The position numbers were made by a program, and so were the translations under genes. From Anaerosalibacter massiliensis (GTDB lineage Bacteria; Bacillota; Clostridia; Tissierellales; Sporanaerobacteraceae), in NCBI GenBank assembly GCA_000751555.1, contig CCEZ01000007.1:1-64000 (forward strand): 64,000 nt of DNA, given 5' to 3'. Positions 53,327 to 62,447 of this stretch are shown here, piece after piece (the first letter of the stretch is position 1; each line of letters opens with the position of its first letter). Below the pieces are notes generated by a model. That model was given only the letters and a program-made list of their open reading frames with translations, was not told the origin of the DNA and did not search any database.

Positions 53327-53821
53327 TTAGTCAAGTTTATTCACTACTTCTTCATCCATTTCTTTAACTTCTCTAGCCATTTTCTTTTTATAATCTTTAA
53401 GTTTTTCTTTTAAATCTTCATATTTTATTGACAGCATTTGTACTGCTAAAATACCTGCATTTTCTGCTCCATTAATGGCTACTGTAGCTACTGGAACTCC
53501 TTTTGGCATCTGCACTACAGAAAGTAAAGAATCTAAACCATCCATAGTAGATGACTTAATAGGTAAACCTATTACAGGTAGAATACTAACTCCTGCTAAA
53601 ACCCCTGCTAAATGAGCTGCTTTTCCTGCAGCTGCAATTATTATTTCTGTTCCATTTTCTTCAGCCGTCTTTGCAAATTCTATAGCTTCAAAAGGAGTTC
53701 TATGAGCAGAAATAACTTTTACTTCACACTCTACTCCAAACTCTTCTAACACTTTAACTGTTTTTTTCACTATATCTACATCAGATATACTTCCCATTAA
53801 AACAGCAACCTTCAAAATCAT
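53327..53821 (-). CDS. purE: N5-carboxyaminoimidazole ribonucleotide mutase
   Basis: 164 aa, class I PurE fold: VAVLMGSISDVDIVKKTVKV, VISAHRTPFEAIEFA, IIAAAGKAAHLAGVLAG and LSVVQMPKGVPVATVAINGA. Converts N5-CAIR to CAIR, which normally needs PurK. No purK is in this operon, so the enzyme might use AIR + CO2 directly (class II-like activity) or purK lies elsewhere. No purC or purB in the operon either. Confidence 0.95.
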   Translation of the reverse strand: MILKVAVLMGSISDVDIVKKTVKVLEEFGVECEVKVISAHRTPFEAIEFAKTAEENGTEIIIAAAGKAAHLAGVLAGVSILPVIGLPIKSSTMDGLDSLLSVVQMPKGVPVATVAINGAENAGILAVQMLSIKYEDLKEKLKDYKKKMAREVKEMDEEVVNKLD

Positions 53822-53871
53822 CCCTCCTATATTATTTAATTTAGAATACTTTAGATAATTGGCTAGGCCAA

Positions 53872-56800
53872 TTATCTAAAATAACCTACTCCTGCTTCAA
53901 ATATTCTCTGGTTCTTTTCTCCAGGAATATTCTTACAAATATCTCTACCAATTCTTTCTGAATGTCCCATTTTACCTAATATTCTTCCATCTGGACTAGT
54001 TATAGCTTCTACATTTAATACAGAGCCGTTTGGATTATAATCTACATATTGGCTAGCTATTTGTCCATTACTTATAAGCTTTTCTAATTCATCTTTATTA
54101 GCTACAAATTTCCCTTCACCATGAGAAATAGGCAATGTATATATTTCTCCCACCTTTGTATTGCTGAACCAAGGTGAAAGATTTGAAACTATTTTTGTAT
54201 CTACCATTGTAGAAACATGACCTCCTATATTATTAAGAGTAAGGACTGGTGAATTTTCATCTATATCCCTTATTTCTCCATAAGGTAAAAGTCCTAGTTT
54301 TATCAAAGCTTGAAATCCATTACCTATTCCTAGAATAAGTCCATTCCTATTTTTTAGGAGATTCATTGTAGCTTCCTTCATATATGGATTCTTAAAAACT
54401 GTAGCTATAAACTTGCCAGAGCCATCTGGTTCATCCCCTACAACAGAACCACCAGGAATAGCAATTATTTGAGAACTATTTATAAGTTTTACCATTTTTT
54501 CTATTGAATATCTAATATCTTCTTCATTCAAATTTTTAAATACAAATGTTTCTACTACTGCTCCAGCTTCTTCAAAGGCTATTTGCATATCCCATTCAGA
54601 ATTTGTACCTGGAAATACTGGAATAAACACCCTTGGTTTTGCATTCTTACCTTCAAAGTGAACCTTTGGTCCTTTAATATAATTAGCATCTATATCTATT
54701 TTTTTAATATTATTATTCCTTATTGGAAATACTTTTTCTAATGGTTCTTCCCATTCTCTAATTAATTTATCTAAGTATATCTTTTCCTGGGAAATTTCAA
54801 TATACTCTTTAGCGTGAGTAGCACCAAGTATTTTAAAATCTATTCCTTCAAATAATTTCTTTATATTTTCTAGTTTATCTATTTCAAGTATTATAGAACC
54901 ATATCTAGGAGTAAATATTTCTTTTCTATCTATATTTTCATTGAATCTAAATCCTATTTTATTACCAAAACACATTTCACTTATACTTCTTCCAATACCA
55001 CCTGCTTTAATTGTAGAAGCAGAAAGTACTTTCTTATCTTCTATTAGTTCATATATTCTAGTATAGTTTCTGTCCAACTGTTCAAAATTTGGCATACCTT
55101 TTTCATCTATTTCTAATGGCACTAATACTACAAAACTTCCACTTTTCTTAAACTCTGGAGAAATAACCTTATCTGCTTTTCCTGTATTTACTGCAAAAGA
55201 TACAAGAGTAGGAGGTACATCTAAATCATTGAAAGTGCCTGACATACTATCCTTTCCACCAATACTAGGAACTTCAATTTTCTTTTGAGCTAAAAAAGCA
55301 CCTAACACTGAACTAAAGGGTTTCCCCCATCTTTCTTCATCTTCTCCTAATTTTTCAAAGTACTCTTGGAAAGTTAGTCTAGTCTTTTTATAATCTCCAC
55401 CTATTGCTACAATTTTTGCTATAGACTCGATTACTGCATAAAGTCCACCATGGAAAGGACTCCATTTTGAAAGTTTTGGATCAAATCCATAAGTCATTAT
55501 AGAACAGGTATTAGTATGTCCTTCCAATACAGGTATTTTAGCCACCATTCCTTCTATTGGAGTTTGTCTGTATTTCCCACCAAGAGGCATGTGGACTGTT
55601 CCTTTACCTACAGTATGGTCAAACTTTTCTACTAGTCCTTTTTGGCTTGCTATATTTAAATCTTTCATATTTAAAATCCAAGCTTTTTTAATATCTTCTA
55701 AATTGTCCTCTAATTTTTCTGGTACAATTTTAAAATAATCTTTCTCTATTGGTTGATTAATAAATACATTAGTTGTTTTTATTGTTCCATTTGTATCTAA
55801 AAATTTTCTTGAAATATCAACTATAGTTTCTCCACACCATTCCATTACAAGTCTATCTGTATCTGTTACATAAGCTACTACTGTAACCTCCAAGTTTTCT
55901 TCCTCTGTATATTTTTTAAATTCATCTAAACTTTCTTCATCTATAACTACTGCCATTCTCTCTTGAGATTCAGAAATAGCTATTTCTGTACCATCCAATC
56001 CTTCATATTTAGTTGGTACAGTATCTAAATCTATATAAAGCCCATCTGCTAGCTCTCCAATAGCTACTGAAACTCCTCCTGCACCAAAGTCATTACATCT
56101 TTTAATCATTTTGCTAACTTCTGGTTTTCTAAAAAGCCTTAGTATTTTTCTTTCTATAGGAGGGTTTCCTTTTTGAACCTCTGCACCACAAGTATATAAA
56201 GATTCCTCATCATGTTCTTTTGAAGAACCTACTGCACCTCCTAGTCCATCTCTTCCAGTCCTTCCACCTACCAGTAGCACTAAATCTCCGTTCTTTGGTT
56301 TTTCTCTTACAACATTTTCCTTAGGACTTGCTCCTACTACTGCACCTAATTCCATCCTCTTTGCAATATATCCGTCATCATAAATCTCCTTTATATATCC
56401 TGAAGGAACCCCTATTTGATTCCCATAAGAACTATAACCTTTCATAGCATTTATAGTTATTTTTCTTTGAGGCAATTTACCATCTAAAGTATCTTCAATA
56501 TTCTGCGTTGGATCTCCACTTCCTGTTATTCGCATAGCTTGGTATATATAACTTCTTCCTGAAAGAGGATCTCTAATACATCCACCAAGACAAGTTGCTG
56601 CACCACCAAAAGGTTCAATTTCTGTTGGATGGTTATGGGTCTCATTTTTAAACATTAACAACCATTTCTCATTTCTTCCATCAACATCTACATCTATTTC
56701 AATACTTGAGGCATTTATTTCTTCTGATTTTTCTAAATCCTTAAGTAAGCCTTTTTTTGATAATTCTTTTTGCATAATAGTTCCTATATCCATCAGAGAT

Positions 56801-57612
56801 ATTGATTTTTCTCTATCTACATATACATCTTTTCTAGTATTTATATACTCTTTTAATGTTTCTTCAAATATAGACTTATAAAATCCCTCTTCAATATTTA
56901 TTTCTTCAATAGCAGTATTGAAAGTTGTATGCCTACAATGATCCGACCAGTAAGTATCTATTACCTTTAGTTCTGTAATAGTAGGATCTCTTTTTTCAGT
57001 GTTCTTGAAATACTCTTGACAAAATAATAAATCTTCAACATCCATAGCAAATCCTAGATCTTCTATTAGTTTTTCTATATCTTCTCTATTTTTATTTATA
57101 AATCCATTAACTATTTCTACTTTTTCTGGAGTATTCCATTCTATGTCAATAGTTTCTAAATCTAAAGGAACCTCCCTGGATTCTACACCATTTATATAAT
57201 AATTTTTAATTTTTTCTATTTCCTTTGTTTCTATATCGCCACATAATATTATTATTTTAGAACTACCAACCTTACACCCTTTATGTTCTGTTAATACTTC
57301 TAAACATTGTTCTGCTGAATCTGATTTTTGATCATATTGACCTGGAAGGTATTCTACTCTAAAATATATTTCATTTTTATTTATAGGAAAATTGTCTTTA
57401 TAAACTATATCCGTATTTGGTTGTGAAAAAATGCTGTGTATTGCTTCTTCATACTCTTCCTTGGAGATATTCTTGATTTGATAATAATTAAGTATCCTAA
57501 CTTTTTCTAAATCTTTAATATTCAAATTTTCTTTTAAGTCCTTATAAAGTTGCTTTGCTTCTATATCAAACCCTATTCTTTTCTCTACAAACAATTTTTC
57601 AATACTTTCCAC
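53872..57612 (-). CDS. purL: Phosphoribosylformylglycinamidine synthase, single-chain PurL, glutaminase Cys replaced by Gly
   Basis: 1246 aa. FGAM synthase (step 4) with fused synthetase and C-terminal class I glutaminase domain (from about residue 985). Synthetase motifs: SDHCRHTTFNT, FKNETHNHPTEIEPFGGAAT followed by CLGGCIRDP, and GIGGRTGRDGLGG-like VGGRTGRDGLGGAVGSS. In the glutaminase the expected nucleophile elbow GICNGFQ reads GIGNGFQ: Gly1097, codon GGT at 54322-54324, one base from TGT. The His/Glu part (PISHGEGKF) is intact. GTG start after AAAAGGAGGG. First gene of the operon, directly behind the tandem riboswitch. It may be ammonia-dependent. Confidence 0.95.
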   Translation of the reverse strand: MESIEKLFVEKRIGFDIEAKQLYKDLKENLNIKDLEKVRILNYYQIKNISKEEYEEAIHSIFSQPNTDIVYKDNFPINKNEIYFRVEYLPGQYDQKSDSAEQCLEVLTEHKGCKVGSSKIIILCGDIETKEIEKIKNYYINGVESREVPLDLETIDIEWNTPEKVEIVNGFINKNREDIEKLIEDLGFAMDVEDLLFCQEYFKNTEKRDPTITELKVIDTYWSDHCRHTTFNTAIEEINIEEGFYKSIFEETLKEYINTRKDVYVDREKSISLMDIGTIMQKELSKKGLLKDLEKSEEINASSIEIDVDVDGRNEKWLLMFKNETHNHPTEIEPFGGAATCLGGCIRDPLSGRSYIYQAMRITGSGDPTQNIEDTLDGKLPQRKITINAMKGYSSYGNQIGVPSGYIKEIYDDGYIAKRMELGAVVGASPKENVVREKPKNGDLVLLVGGRTGRDGLGGAVGSSKEHDEESLYTCGAEVQKGNPPIERKILRLFRKPEVSKMIKRCNDFGAGGVSVAIGELADGLYIDLDTVPTKYEGLDGTEIAISESQERMAVVIDEESLDEFKKYTEEENLEVTVVAYVTDTDRLVMEWCGETIVDISRKFLDTNGTIKTTNVFINQPIEKDYFKIVPEKLEDNLEDIKKAWILNMKDLNIASQKGLVEKFDHTVGKGTVHMPLGGKYRQTPIEGMVAKIPVLEGHTNTCSIMTYGFDPKLSKWSPFHGGLYAVIESIAKIVAIGGDYKKTRLTFQEYFEKLGEDEERWGKPFSSVLGAFLAQKKIEVPSIGGKDSMSGTFNDLDVPPTLVSFAVNTGKADKVISPEFKKSGSFVVLVPLEIDEKGMPNFEQLDRNYTRIYELIEDKKVLSASTIKAGGIGRSISEMCFGNKIGFRFNENIDRKEIFTPRYGSIILEIDKLENIKKLFEGIDFKILGATHAKEYIEISQEKIYLDKLIREWEEPLEKVFPIRNNNIKKIDIDANYIKGPKVHFEGKNAKPRVFIPVFPGTNSEWDMQIAFEEAGAVVETFVFKNLNEEDIRYSIEKMVKLINSSQIIAIPGGSVVGDEPDGSGKFIATVFKNPYMKEATMNLLKNRNGLILGIGNGFQALIKLGLLPYGEIRDIDENSPVLTLNNIGGHVSTMVDTKIVSNLSPWFSNTKVGEIYTLPISHGEGKFVANKDELEKLISNGQIASQYVDYNPNGSVLNVEAITSPDGRILGKMGHSERIGRDICKNIPGEKNQRIFEAGVGYFR

Positions 57613-57633
57613 TGAAAACCCTCCTTTTAAAAT

Positions 57634-57682
57634 TGAAAGCCCAGACAGGCAGGTGTAGCGAAACCTACCCGTCTGGGCTTTT
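57634..57682 (-). terminator. Riboswitch-controlled terminator before purL
   Basis: Long stem AAGCCCAGACGGGTAGG / CCTGCCTGTCTGGGCTT followed by TTCAATTTT, only about 20 bp before purL. Its 5' arm begins at the conserved GCCC of the PRPP aptamer, so ligand binding there would compete with terminator formation. Confidence 0.85.
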
Positions 57683-57767
57683 CTCCCTTCGGTGTAATAT
57701 TGTTAGTCCAATATTTGTACCGCTTGGTCCAGACAAGAATTATTCTTCGGAACCCTAGGTACACTTT
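57673..57767 (-). ncRNA. PRPP riboswitch aptamer (ykkC class, subtype 2b-like)
   Basis: Conserved ykkC blocks in order on the minus strand: ACCTAGGGTTCCG, GTCTGGACCAAGCGGTACA, ACACCGAAGGGAGAAAAGCC followed by C. ykkC aptamers bind guanidine, ppGpp or PRPP; in front of purine synthesis genes and paired with a guanine aptamer, PRPP is the expected ligand. High PRPP would prevent the terminator and turn the operon on. Confidence 0.85.
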
Positions 57768-57768
57768 C

Positions 57769-57836
57769 ACTCATAGCTAAATGATTTACGGTCATTAGTA
57801 GAAACTTTCTAGCCATATTCTAGAAATTATACGAGT
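57769..57836 (-). ncRNA. Guanine-type purine riboswitch aptamer
   Basis: P1 ACTCGTA / TATGAGT; P2 TTTCTAG / CTAGAAA with loop AATATGG; J2/3 GTTTCTAC; P3 CTAATGA / TCATTTAG with loop CCGTAAA; J3/1 GCTATGAG. The J3/1 pyrimidine that chooses the ligand is C, indicating guanine rather than adenine. Directly upstream of the PRPP aptamer. Confidence 0.9.
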
Positions 57837-57858
57837 AACGATTAAATTATCTATGATT

Positions 57859-57887
57859 ATAATATCAATATTTTTTACGTATGTCAA
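57859..57887 (-). promoter_or_regulatory. Sigma-A promoter of the purine operon
   Basis: TTGACA (57882-57887), 17-bp spacer, TATTAT (57859-57864), about 20 bp before the guanine aptamer. Confidence 0.75.
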
Positions 57888-57913
57888 TGGATTTAATAAA
57901 AGTATTTTTAATG

Positions 57914-57970
57914 TTTACTATATAGTAAATTATTATATTCATTTCTTAAACAATTGTTTACTATATAGTA
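57914..57970. promoter_or_regulatory. Twin palindromic operator candidates
   Basis: TTTACTATATAGTAAA (57914-57929, perfect) and TTTACTATATAGTA (57957-57970), centres 43 bp apart, about four helix turns. They lie between the divergent purL leader promoter and the DUF4349 gene. Likely a dimeric repressor site; the regulator is not identified. Confidence 0.6.
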
Positions 57971-58068
57971 TGTGATAGTAGCTGAAGCCAGATCTAAAAA
58001 GGAGTATTAATCTATACCTACCATGTAAAATATGGTAAAATATAAATAATGAAATAGGAGGTGAAAAA

Positions 58069-58968
58069 ATGTGGGAGAAAAAACGTATTATAGTAATTTC
58101 TTTAATTGTCCTTATTGTTATATCTGTTTCTTTAACTTTAATCCCAAAAAACACAAACAAATCTACTAGAGATAATATTGTAAATCATGAAATGGCCTCA
58201 AATACAAAATCTGTTGAAAACAGTACTGAGGATGATGAAATAGCTTTAGACAATGGAGCTACTGAAAATAAGGTAGATAATAAAAGTAGCTCCCAAAAAA
58301 TAATTACAAATTTATTTATATCAATGGAAACAAAAGAGTTTGACAATAGTATTAATCATCTAAACAATATAGTCAATAAATACAAAGGTTATATTGAAAA
58401 CTCAGATATTTCATATAACAACCATGTAAATAACAATATATATAAGTATGCTCAATATACTATTAGAATGCCTAAAAATAGTGTTGATAAATTTACAAAT
58501 GAAATTAATAAGATTGGAAATATCATATCTCAAAGTACCTCAAAAGAAGATATTACAAAAGAATATTATGATACAGAAAGCAAGTTAAATGTCCTAAAAA
58601 TAAAAGAAGAAAGGATTCTTAAAATACTTGAAAGGGCAGAAAAAATAGACGACATTATAAAATTAGAAGATGAGTTAAATAAGGTTATATATGAAAAAGA
58701 AAGTATTACAAATGAAATGAAAGATATGGACAATAAAATTTCCTATAGCACTTTAATAATAAATATAACTGAAGTTGATAAATTTTCAAATATTGAAACT
58801 ACTAAAACAAGTTTCGGTGAAAAAATAATAAATACTTTCAATAATTCTCTTTACTTTTTAAAATTAACAATGGAAAATATTATCATTATAGTCATTTATA
58901 TATTACCTTTTGCATTAATTATAGGCCTAGTATATCTAATCATAAACAAATTCATAAGAAAAAAATAA
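58069..58968 (+). CDS. DUF4349 membrane-anchored protein
   Basis: 299 aa. N-terminal membrane anchor (residues 6-24), a low-complexity polar linker to about 80, then the extracellular DUF4349 domain (TNLFISMETKEFDNSINHLN, YTIRMPKNSVDKFTNEINKI, IISQSTSKEDITKEYYDTES) with a long coiled coil, and a C-terminal membrane helix followed by a basic end KFIRKK. Function unknown; members occur in Firmicutes envelopes. ATG with AGGAGG upstream. Two identical palindromes lie upstream. Confidence 0.87.
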   Translation: MWEKKRIIVISLIVLIVISVSLTLIPKNTNKSTRDNIVNHEMASNTKSVENSTEDDEIALDNGATENKVDNKSSSQKIITNLFISMETKEFDNSINHLNNIVNKYKGYIENSDISYNNHVNNNIYKYAQYTIRMPKNSVDKFTNEINKIGNIISQSTSKEDITKEYYDTESKLNVLKIKEERILKILERAEKIDDIIKLEDELNKVIYEKESITNEMKDMDNKISYSTLIINITEVDKFSNIETTKTSFGEKIINTFNNSLYFLKLTMENIIIIVIYILPFALIIGLVYLIINKFIRKK

Positions 58969-59161
58969 TAAACTTTATTTATATAAGTTTACCATTTTAG
59001 TAAAGTATATTATTGACATTTGCAGAATTAGTGATAGTATATAAATAAAATATATATTATTATCCAAAATAGTATAAACATACCATAAAATATCTATATA
59101 TTAAATCTTTTCGTAACATTCCTAATTATATTCCAAAAAATTTATTATAAAGGAGACTTTC

Positions 59162-59674
59162 ATGAATAGCTCAGAATACATATTTAAACTAAAAAATGCT
59201 CTAAATAGTTATTTTGATATAACTGAAAATTATGAAATTAATAATGAATGCCTTCCTATATATGCAAAATCTGTAATTAGAAATGAAAGATATATTGGAA
59301 GTAAGAATATAATTATTGATACCTATGAAAACCATGAACATTGTTTAGTAAAAGCTAAAAAAACTTTTGTAGATGAAAAAGATATAAAAGAATTTTTAGA
59401 ACTATTGAAATATACATCTGATAAATTTATTCATCCTCATAAAGAACATATGTCGACAATTATTAGTGGAGTGTATATAACTGAAATAGGGTTTACTGAT
59501 AAGGCTATTGAGCTAGGGGAAAAATTTAAGTTTCGTAAAAACTATGCTTTTGGATTTAGAGGCTGGTCTAATATCCATGCTATATTAATAGATTTAAATA
59601 GTATGAATATATATGTAAATAAAGATGGTAAAAAATCTAAAAATTTTTATAAATCATTATTTCGATCCCTTTAA
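59162..59674 (+). CDS. Hypothetical soluble protein (170 aa)
   Basis: ATG after AAGGAGA. No signal peptide or membrane segment. Mixed alpha/beta pattern (YIGSKNIIIDTYENHEHCLV, IISGVYITEIGF, FGFRGWSNIHAILIDLNSMN) with a basic C-terminus. Family not recognised. Upstream TTGACA at 59013-59018 may be its -35 box. 63 bp before the cstA-like gene, possibly co-transcribed. Confidence 0.7.
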   Translation: MNSSEYIFKLKNALNSYFDITENYEINNECLPIYAKSVIRNERYIGSKNIIIDTYENHEHCLVKAKKTFVDEKDIKEFLELLKYTSDKFIHPHKEHMSTIISGVYITEIGFTDKAIELGEKFKFRKNYAFGFRGWSNIHAILIDLNSMNIYVNKDGKKSKNFYKSLFRSL

Positions 59675-59737
59675 TACTGAAATATAGAGAATATTCTCTA
59701 TATATAGATAATCTAAAACTAAAAGGGGGAATGCATT

Positions 59738-61354
59738 ATGAATTCAATTTGGCTTGTAATTCTTGGTATAATCTTAATGATTATAGCCTACAAAACTTAT
59801 GGTAGTTATCTCACAAAAGAATGGAGCGTTGATAATAAAAAAGCTACTCCAGCCCATTCTAAAAAAGATGGAATAGACTATATGCCTGCTAAAGCACCTG
59901 TATTATTAGGGCATCATTTTTCATCTATTGCTGGAGCAGGACCTATAGTAGGCCCTATTCAAGCAGCTATTTTTGGATGGGTTCCAGTTATGTTATGGAT
60001 TCTTATTGGAGGGATTTTCTTTGGTGGCGTCCATGATTATGGTTCTATATTTGCATCTATAAGACATGGTGGAAAATCCATAGGACAAATTATTGGAGAT
60101 AATATGGGCAAAAAAGGCAAAAAATTGTTTTCAATTTTCGCATGGCTTACATTATTACTTATAATTGCTGCATTTACTAATATAACTGCAAACACTTTTG
60201 TAAGTGTGCCATCTGCAGCCACTGCATCTTTATTATTTATACTTTTAGCTATTTGTTTTGGTTTTTTCGTATATAGAAAAAATGTTTCCTTAGGTCTTAG
60301 TACTGTAATTGGAGTTATATTGTTATTCGTATCTGTATGGTTAGGAATGAAATTTCCTCTTGCACTTTCTAAAACAGCTTGGAACTTTATACTTTTAGGA
60401 TATATTTTTGTAGCTAGTATTGCTCCCGTATGGATATTATTACAACCTAGAGATTATTTAAGCTCATTTTTATTATATGCTTTAGTAATTGGAGCAATCT
60501 TAGGAATATTTGTTACTCGTCCAAAATTACAACTTGAACCATTTGTAGGTTTCAATGTAGATAATACGCCTCTATTTCCAATATTGTTTGTAACAGTTGC
60601 CTGTGGTGCTATATCTGGTTTCCACTCTTTAGTAGGTTCTGGTACAACTTCTAAACAATTGGATAAGGAAAAGGATGCAAAACTTATTGGATATGGAGGA
60701 ATGCTTATAGAATGTATTATTGCTATAGTTGCTATTATAACAGCAGGATATATAAGTAAGGGTGAACTTTCACAATTACTTGGAGATGGTGGTCCTGTAA
60801 ATGTATTTTCAAATGGTGTAGGTAACTTTATGGCTAGCATTGGAATACCTGATCATGTAGGGACTAGTTTTGCTGCATTAGCTGTATCAGCATTTGCTAT
60901 GACAAGCTTAGATACTTCTACAAGACTTGGAAGATTTGTCTTCCAAGAATATTTTGAGGATTTCTCAAAGAATGGGAAAAAATCAACTTTAGCAAATCCA
61001 TTTGTAGCAACAGGTATAACAGTTTTACTTTCAGGAATTTTAGCATTTAAAGGTTGGGATGCTGTATGGCCACTATTTGGTTCTGCAAATCAACTACTAG
61101 CTGCCTTATCTCTTATGGCTTTAGCAGTTTGGTTAGGCAATTTAGGAAAAAACAATAAAATGTTCACTATTCCTATGGGATTTATGTTTGCTGTAACTTT
61201 AGCAGCATTGATAATACTTATTAAAGATAATATTGCAAGTGGCCAAATTGTACTTGTAGTATTTGGTGTATTACTATTTATACTTTCTATAGTTCTATTG
61301 ATTGAAGCAATAAATAAACTTTCTAAAAATAAAAAAACAAGTTCAAAAGCATAA
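59738..61354 (+). CDS. cstA: CstA-family carbon-starvation/peptide transporter
   Basis: 538 aa, about 14 helices. CstA motifs: PAHSKKDGIDYMPAKAPVLL, HHFSSIAGAGPIVGPIQAAI followed by FGWVPVMLW, IAPVWILLQPRDYLSSFLLY, and SLDTSTRLGRFVFQE. Members import peptides or pyruvate. ATG after AAAGGGGG. Short CstA form typical of Firmicutes. A terminator overlaps its 3' end. Confidence 0.92.
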   Translation: MNSIWLVILGIILMIIAYKTYGSYLTKEWSVDNKKATPAHSKKDGIDYMPAKAPVLLGHHFSSIAGAGPIVGPIQAAIFGWVPVMLWILIGGIFFGGVHDYGSIFASIRHGGKSIGQIIGDNMGKKGKKLFSIFAWLTLLLIIAAFTNITANTFVSVPSAATASLLFILLAICFGFFVYRKNVSLGLSTVIGVILLFVSVWLGMKFPLALSKTAWNFILLGYIFVASIAPVWILLQPRDYLSSFLLYALVIGAILGIFVTRPKLQLEPFVGFNVDNTPLFPILFVTVACGAISGFHSLVGSGTTSKQLDKEKDAKLIGYGGMLIECIIAIVAIITAGYISKGELSQLLGDGGPVNVFSNGVGNFMASIGIPDHVGTSFAALAVSAFAMTSLDTSTRLGRFVFQEYFEDFSKNGKKSTLANPFVATGITVLLSGILAFKGWDAVWPLFGSANQLLAALSLMALAVWLGNLGKNNKMFTIPMGFMFAVTLAALIILIKDNIASGQIVLVVFGVLLFILSIVLLIEAINKLSKNKKTSSKA

Positions 61355-61385
61355 AAAAGTGGAGGTAATCTCCACTTTTTTATGC
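61349..61385. terminator. Bidirectional terminator
   Basis: Perfect 16-bp stem GCATAAAAAAGTGGAG / CTCCACTTTTTTATGC, loop GTAAT. Ends the cstA-like gene and the minus-strand reductase gene. Confidence 0.88.
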
Positions 61386-61454
61386 TTACTCGATTTTCTA
61401 TAATTTATTTAAATTAATCTCCTTATACTATCTTTACTTATAAATCTTCCTTTC

Positions 61455-62408
61455 TTAACAGGTTGCTCCACCTTTAACGTGTAATTGAGCTTCTAATATT
61501 TCTTCTTTTCTTTCTAATATTTCATCATTATACAATTGTTCTTCAAATTTTTCAAAACCCATTCTCTCTAAAGTATCTGCTAAACGTTCACCTGTTTGAC
61601 CTTGCTCTCTATATATTAACATAGTTTTCTCAATTACATCCATTACTTCTTCCTTAGTTCTTAACATTTTGCTTATTGGTTTACCTTGATTTTTCCTCTT
61701 ACCCCACATACCACCTAAAGTAACCTGATATCCAGTTTCTCCATCTGGTATAGCATCAAAATGACATTTTTCTACACATAGGCCACAGTTATTACACAAT
61801 TCTTTATCTATTTCTAATTTTCCGCTTACAACCTTTGCTGCTCCCATAGGACAAACATCTTCAACACCACATCTAGCACAACCCATGCACATTTCTGGAT
61901 CATAATTAGGTTCTAATTGTCCATATATACCTAAATCATTTAGATCTGGTTTTATACAGCTATTTGGACATCCTCCCATACCAATCTTAAATTTATGAGG
62001 CGTTAAAACGTCATGCCAATTTAAGTAAAATTCATTATGTATATCTTCTGTTAAATCAAATGTATCTACTAAACCATATTGACATGTAGTCCCTTTACAT
62101 GAAACAACAGGTCTTATCTTTGAACCTGTCCCTCCTGTTAAAAGACCTTCTTTAGCTATATATTCTCTAAAGTCTTCAATTTTATCAAATGGAACCCCTG
62201 GACACTCTATAGTTAATCTTGATGTAAATGTTATAGTACCATCACCATATTTCTCTGCTGCCTCAGATATACATTTTAATTGCTTTGAGCTGATTTTTCC
62301 ATTAACTGTTATTATTCTAGCCGAAAAATTATCTGTTCCTTTATTAGCTAAAAAACCTAATGCTTTTACTCTCTTTTGTTCTTCTGGACTAATTGTTAAA
62401 CTTGCCAC
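61455..62408 (-). CDS. Siroheme-type sulfite/nitrite reductase-like protein with two 4Fe-4S ferredoxin clusters
   Basis: 317 aa. NirA/SiR ferredoxin-like half domain at the N-terminus, then the siroheme/4Fe-4S ligands CKGTTC and GGCPNSC (about residues 105-155), an inserted ferredoxin pair CMGCARCGVEDVCP and CNNCGLCVEKC, and a C-terminal reductase half domain. The single-repeat size matches small anaerobic sulfite-reductase-like proteins (AsrC or Fsr half) rather than 550-aa assimilatory enzymes. ATG with GGGGGAATC upstream. 39 bp downstream of the CoA-disulfide-reductase-like gene, so probably co-transcribed in sulfur redox metabolism. Substrate not certain. Confidence 0.85.
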   Translation of the reverse strand: MASLTISPEEQKRVKALGFLANKGTDNFSARIITVNGKISSKQLKCISEAAEKYGDGTITFTSRLTIECPGVPFDKIEDFREYIAKEGLLTGGTGSKIRPVVSCKGTTCQYGLVDTFDLTEDIHNEFYLNWHDVLTPHKFKIGMGGCPNSCIKPDLNDLGIYGQLEPNYDPEMCMGCARCGVEDVCPMGAAKVVSGKLEIDKELCNNCGLCVEKCHFDAIPDGETGYQVTLGGMWGKRKNQGKPISKMLRTKEEVMDVIEKTMLIYREQGQTGERLADTLERMGFEKFEEQLYNDEILERKEEILEAQLHVKGGATC

Positions 62409-62447
62409 TATGATTCCCCCTTTAATTTTATAAATTTAAATAAAAAC

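Noticed and set aside
58981-59161. TTGACA plus TATATA promoter for the 170-aa gene
   Set aside because: Spacing to the best -10 is 19 bp and the region is so AT-rich that chance matches are likely; mentioned only in the gene entry.
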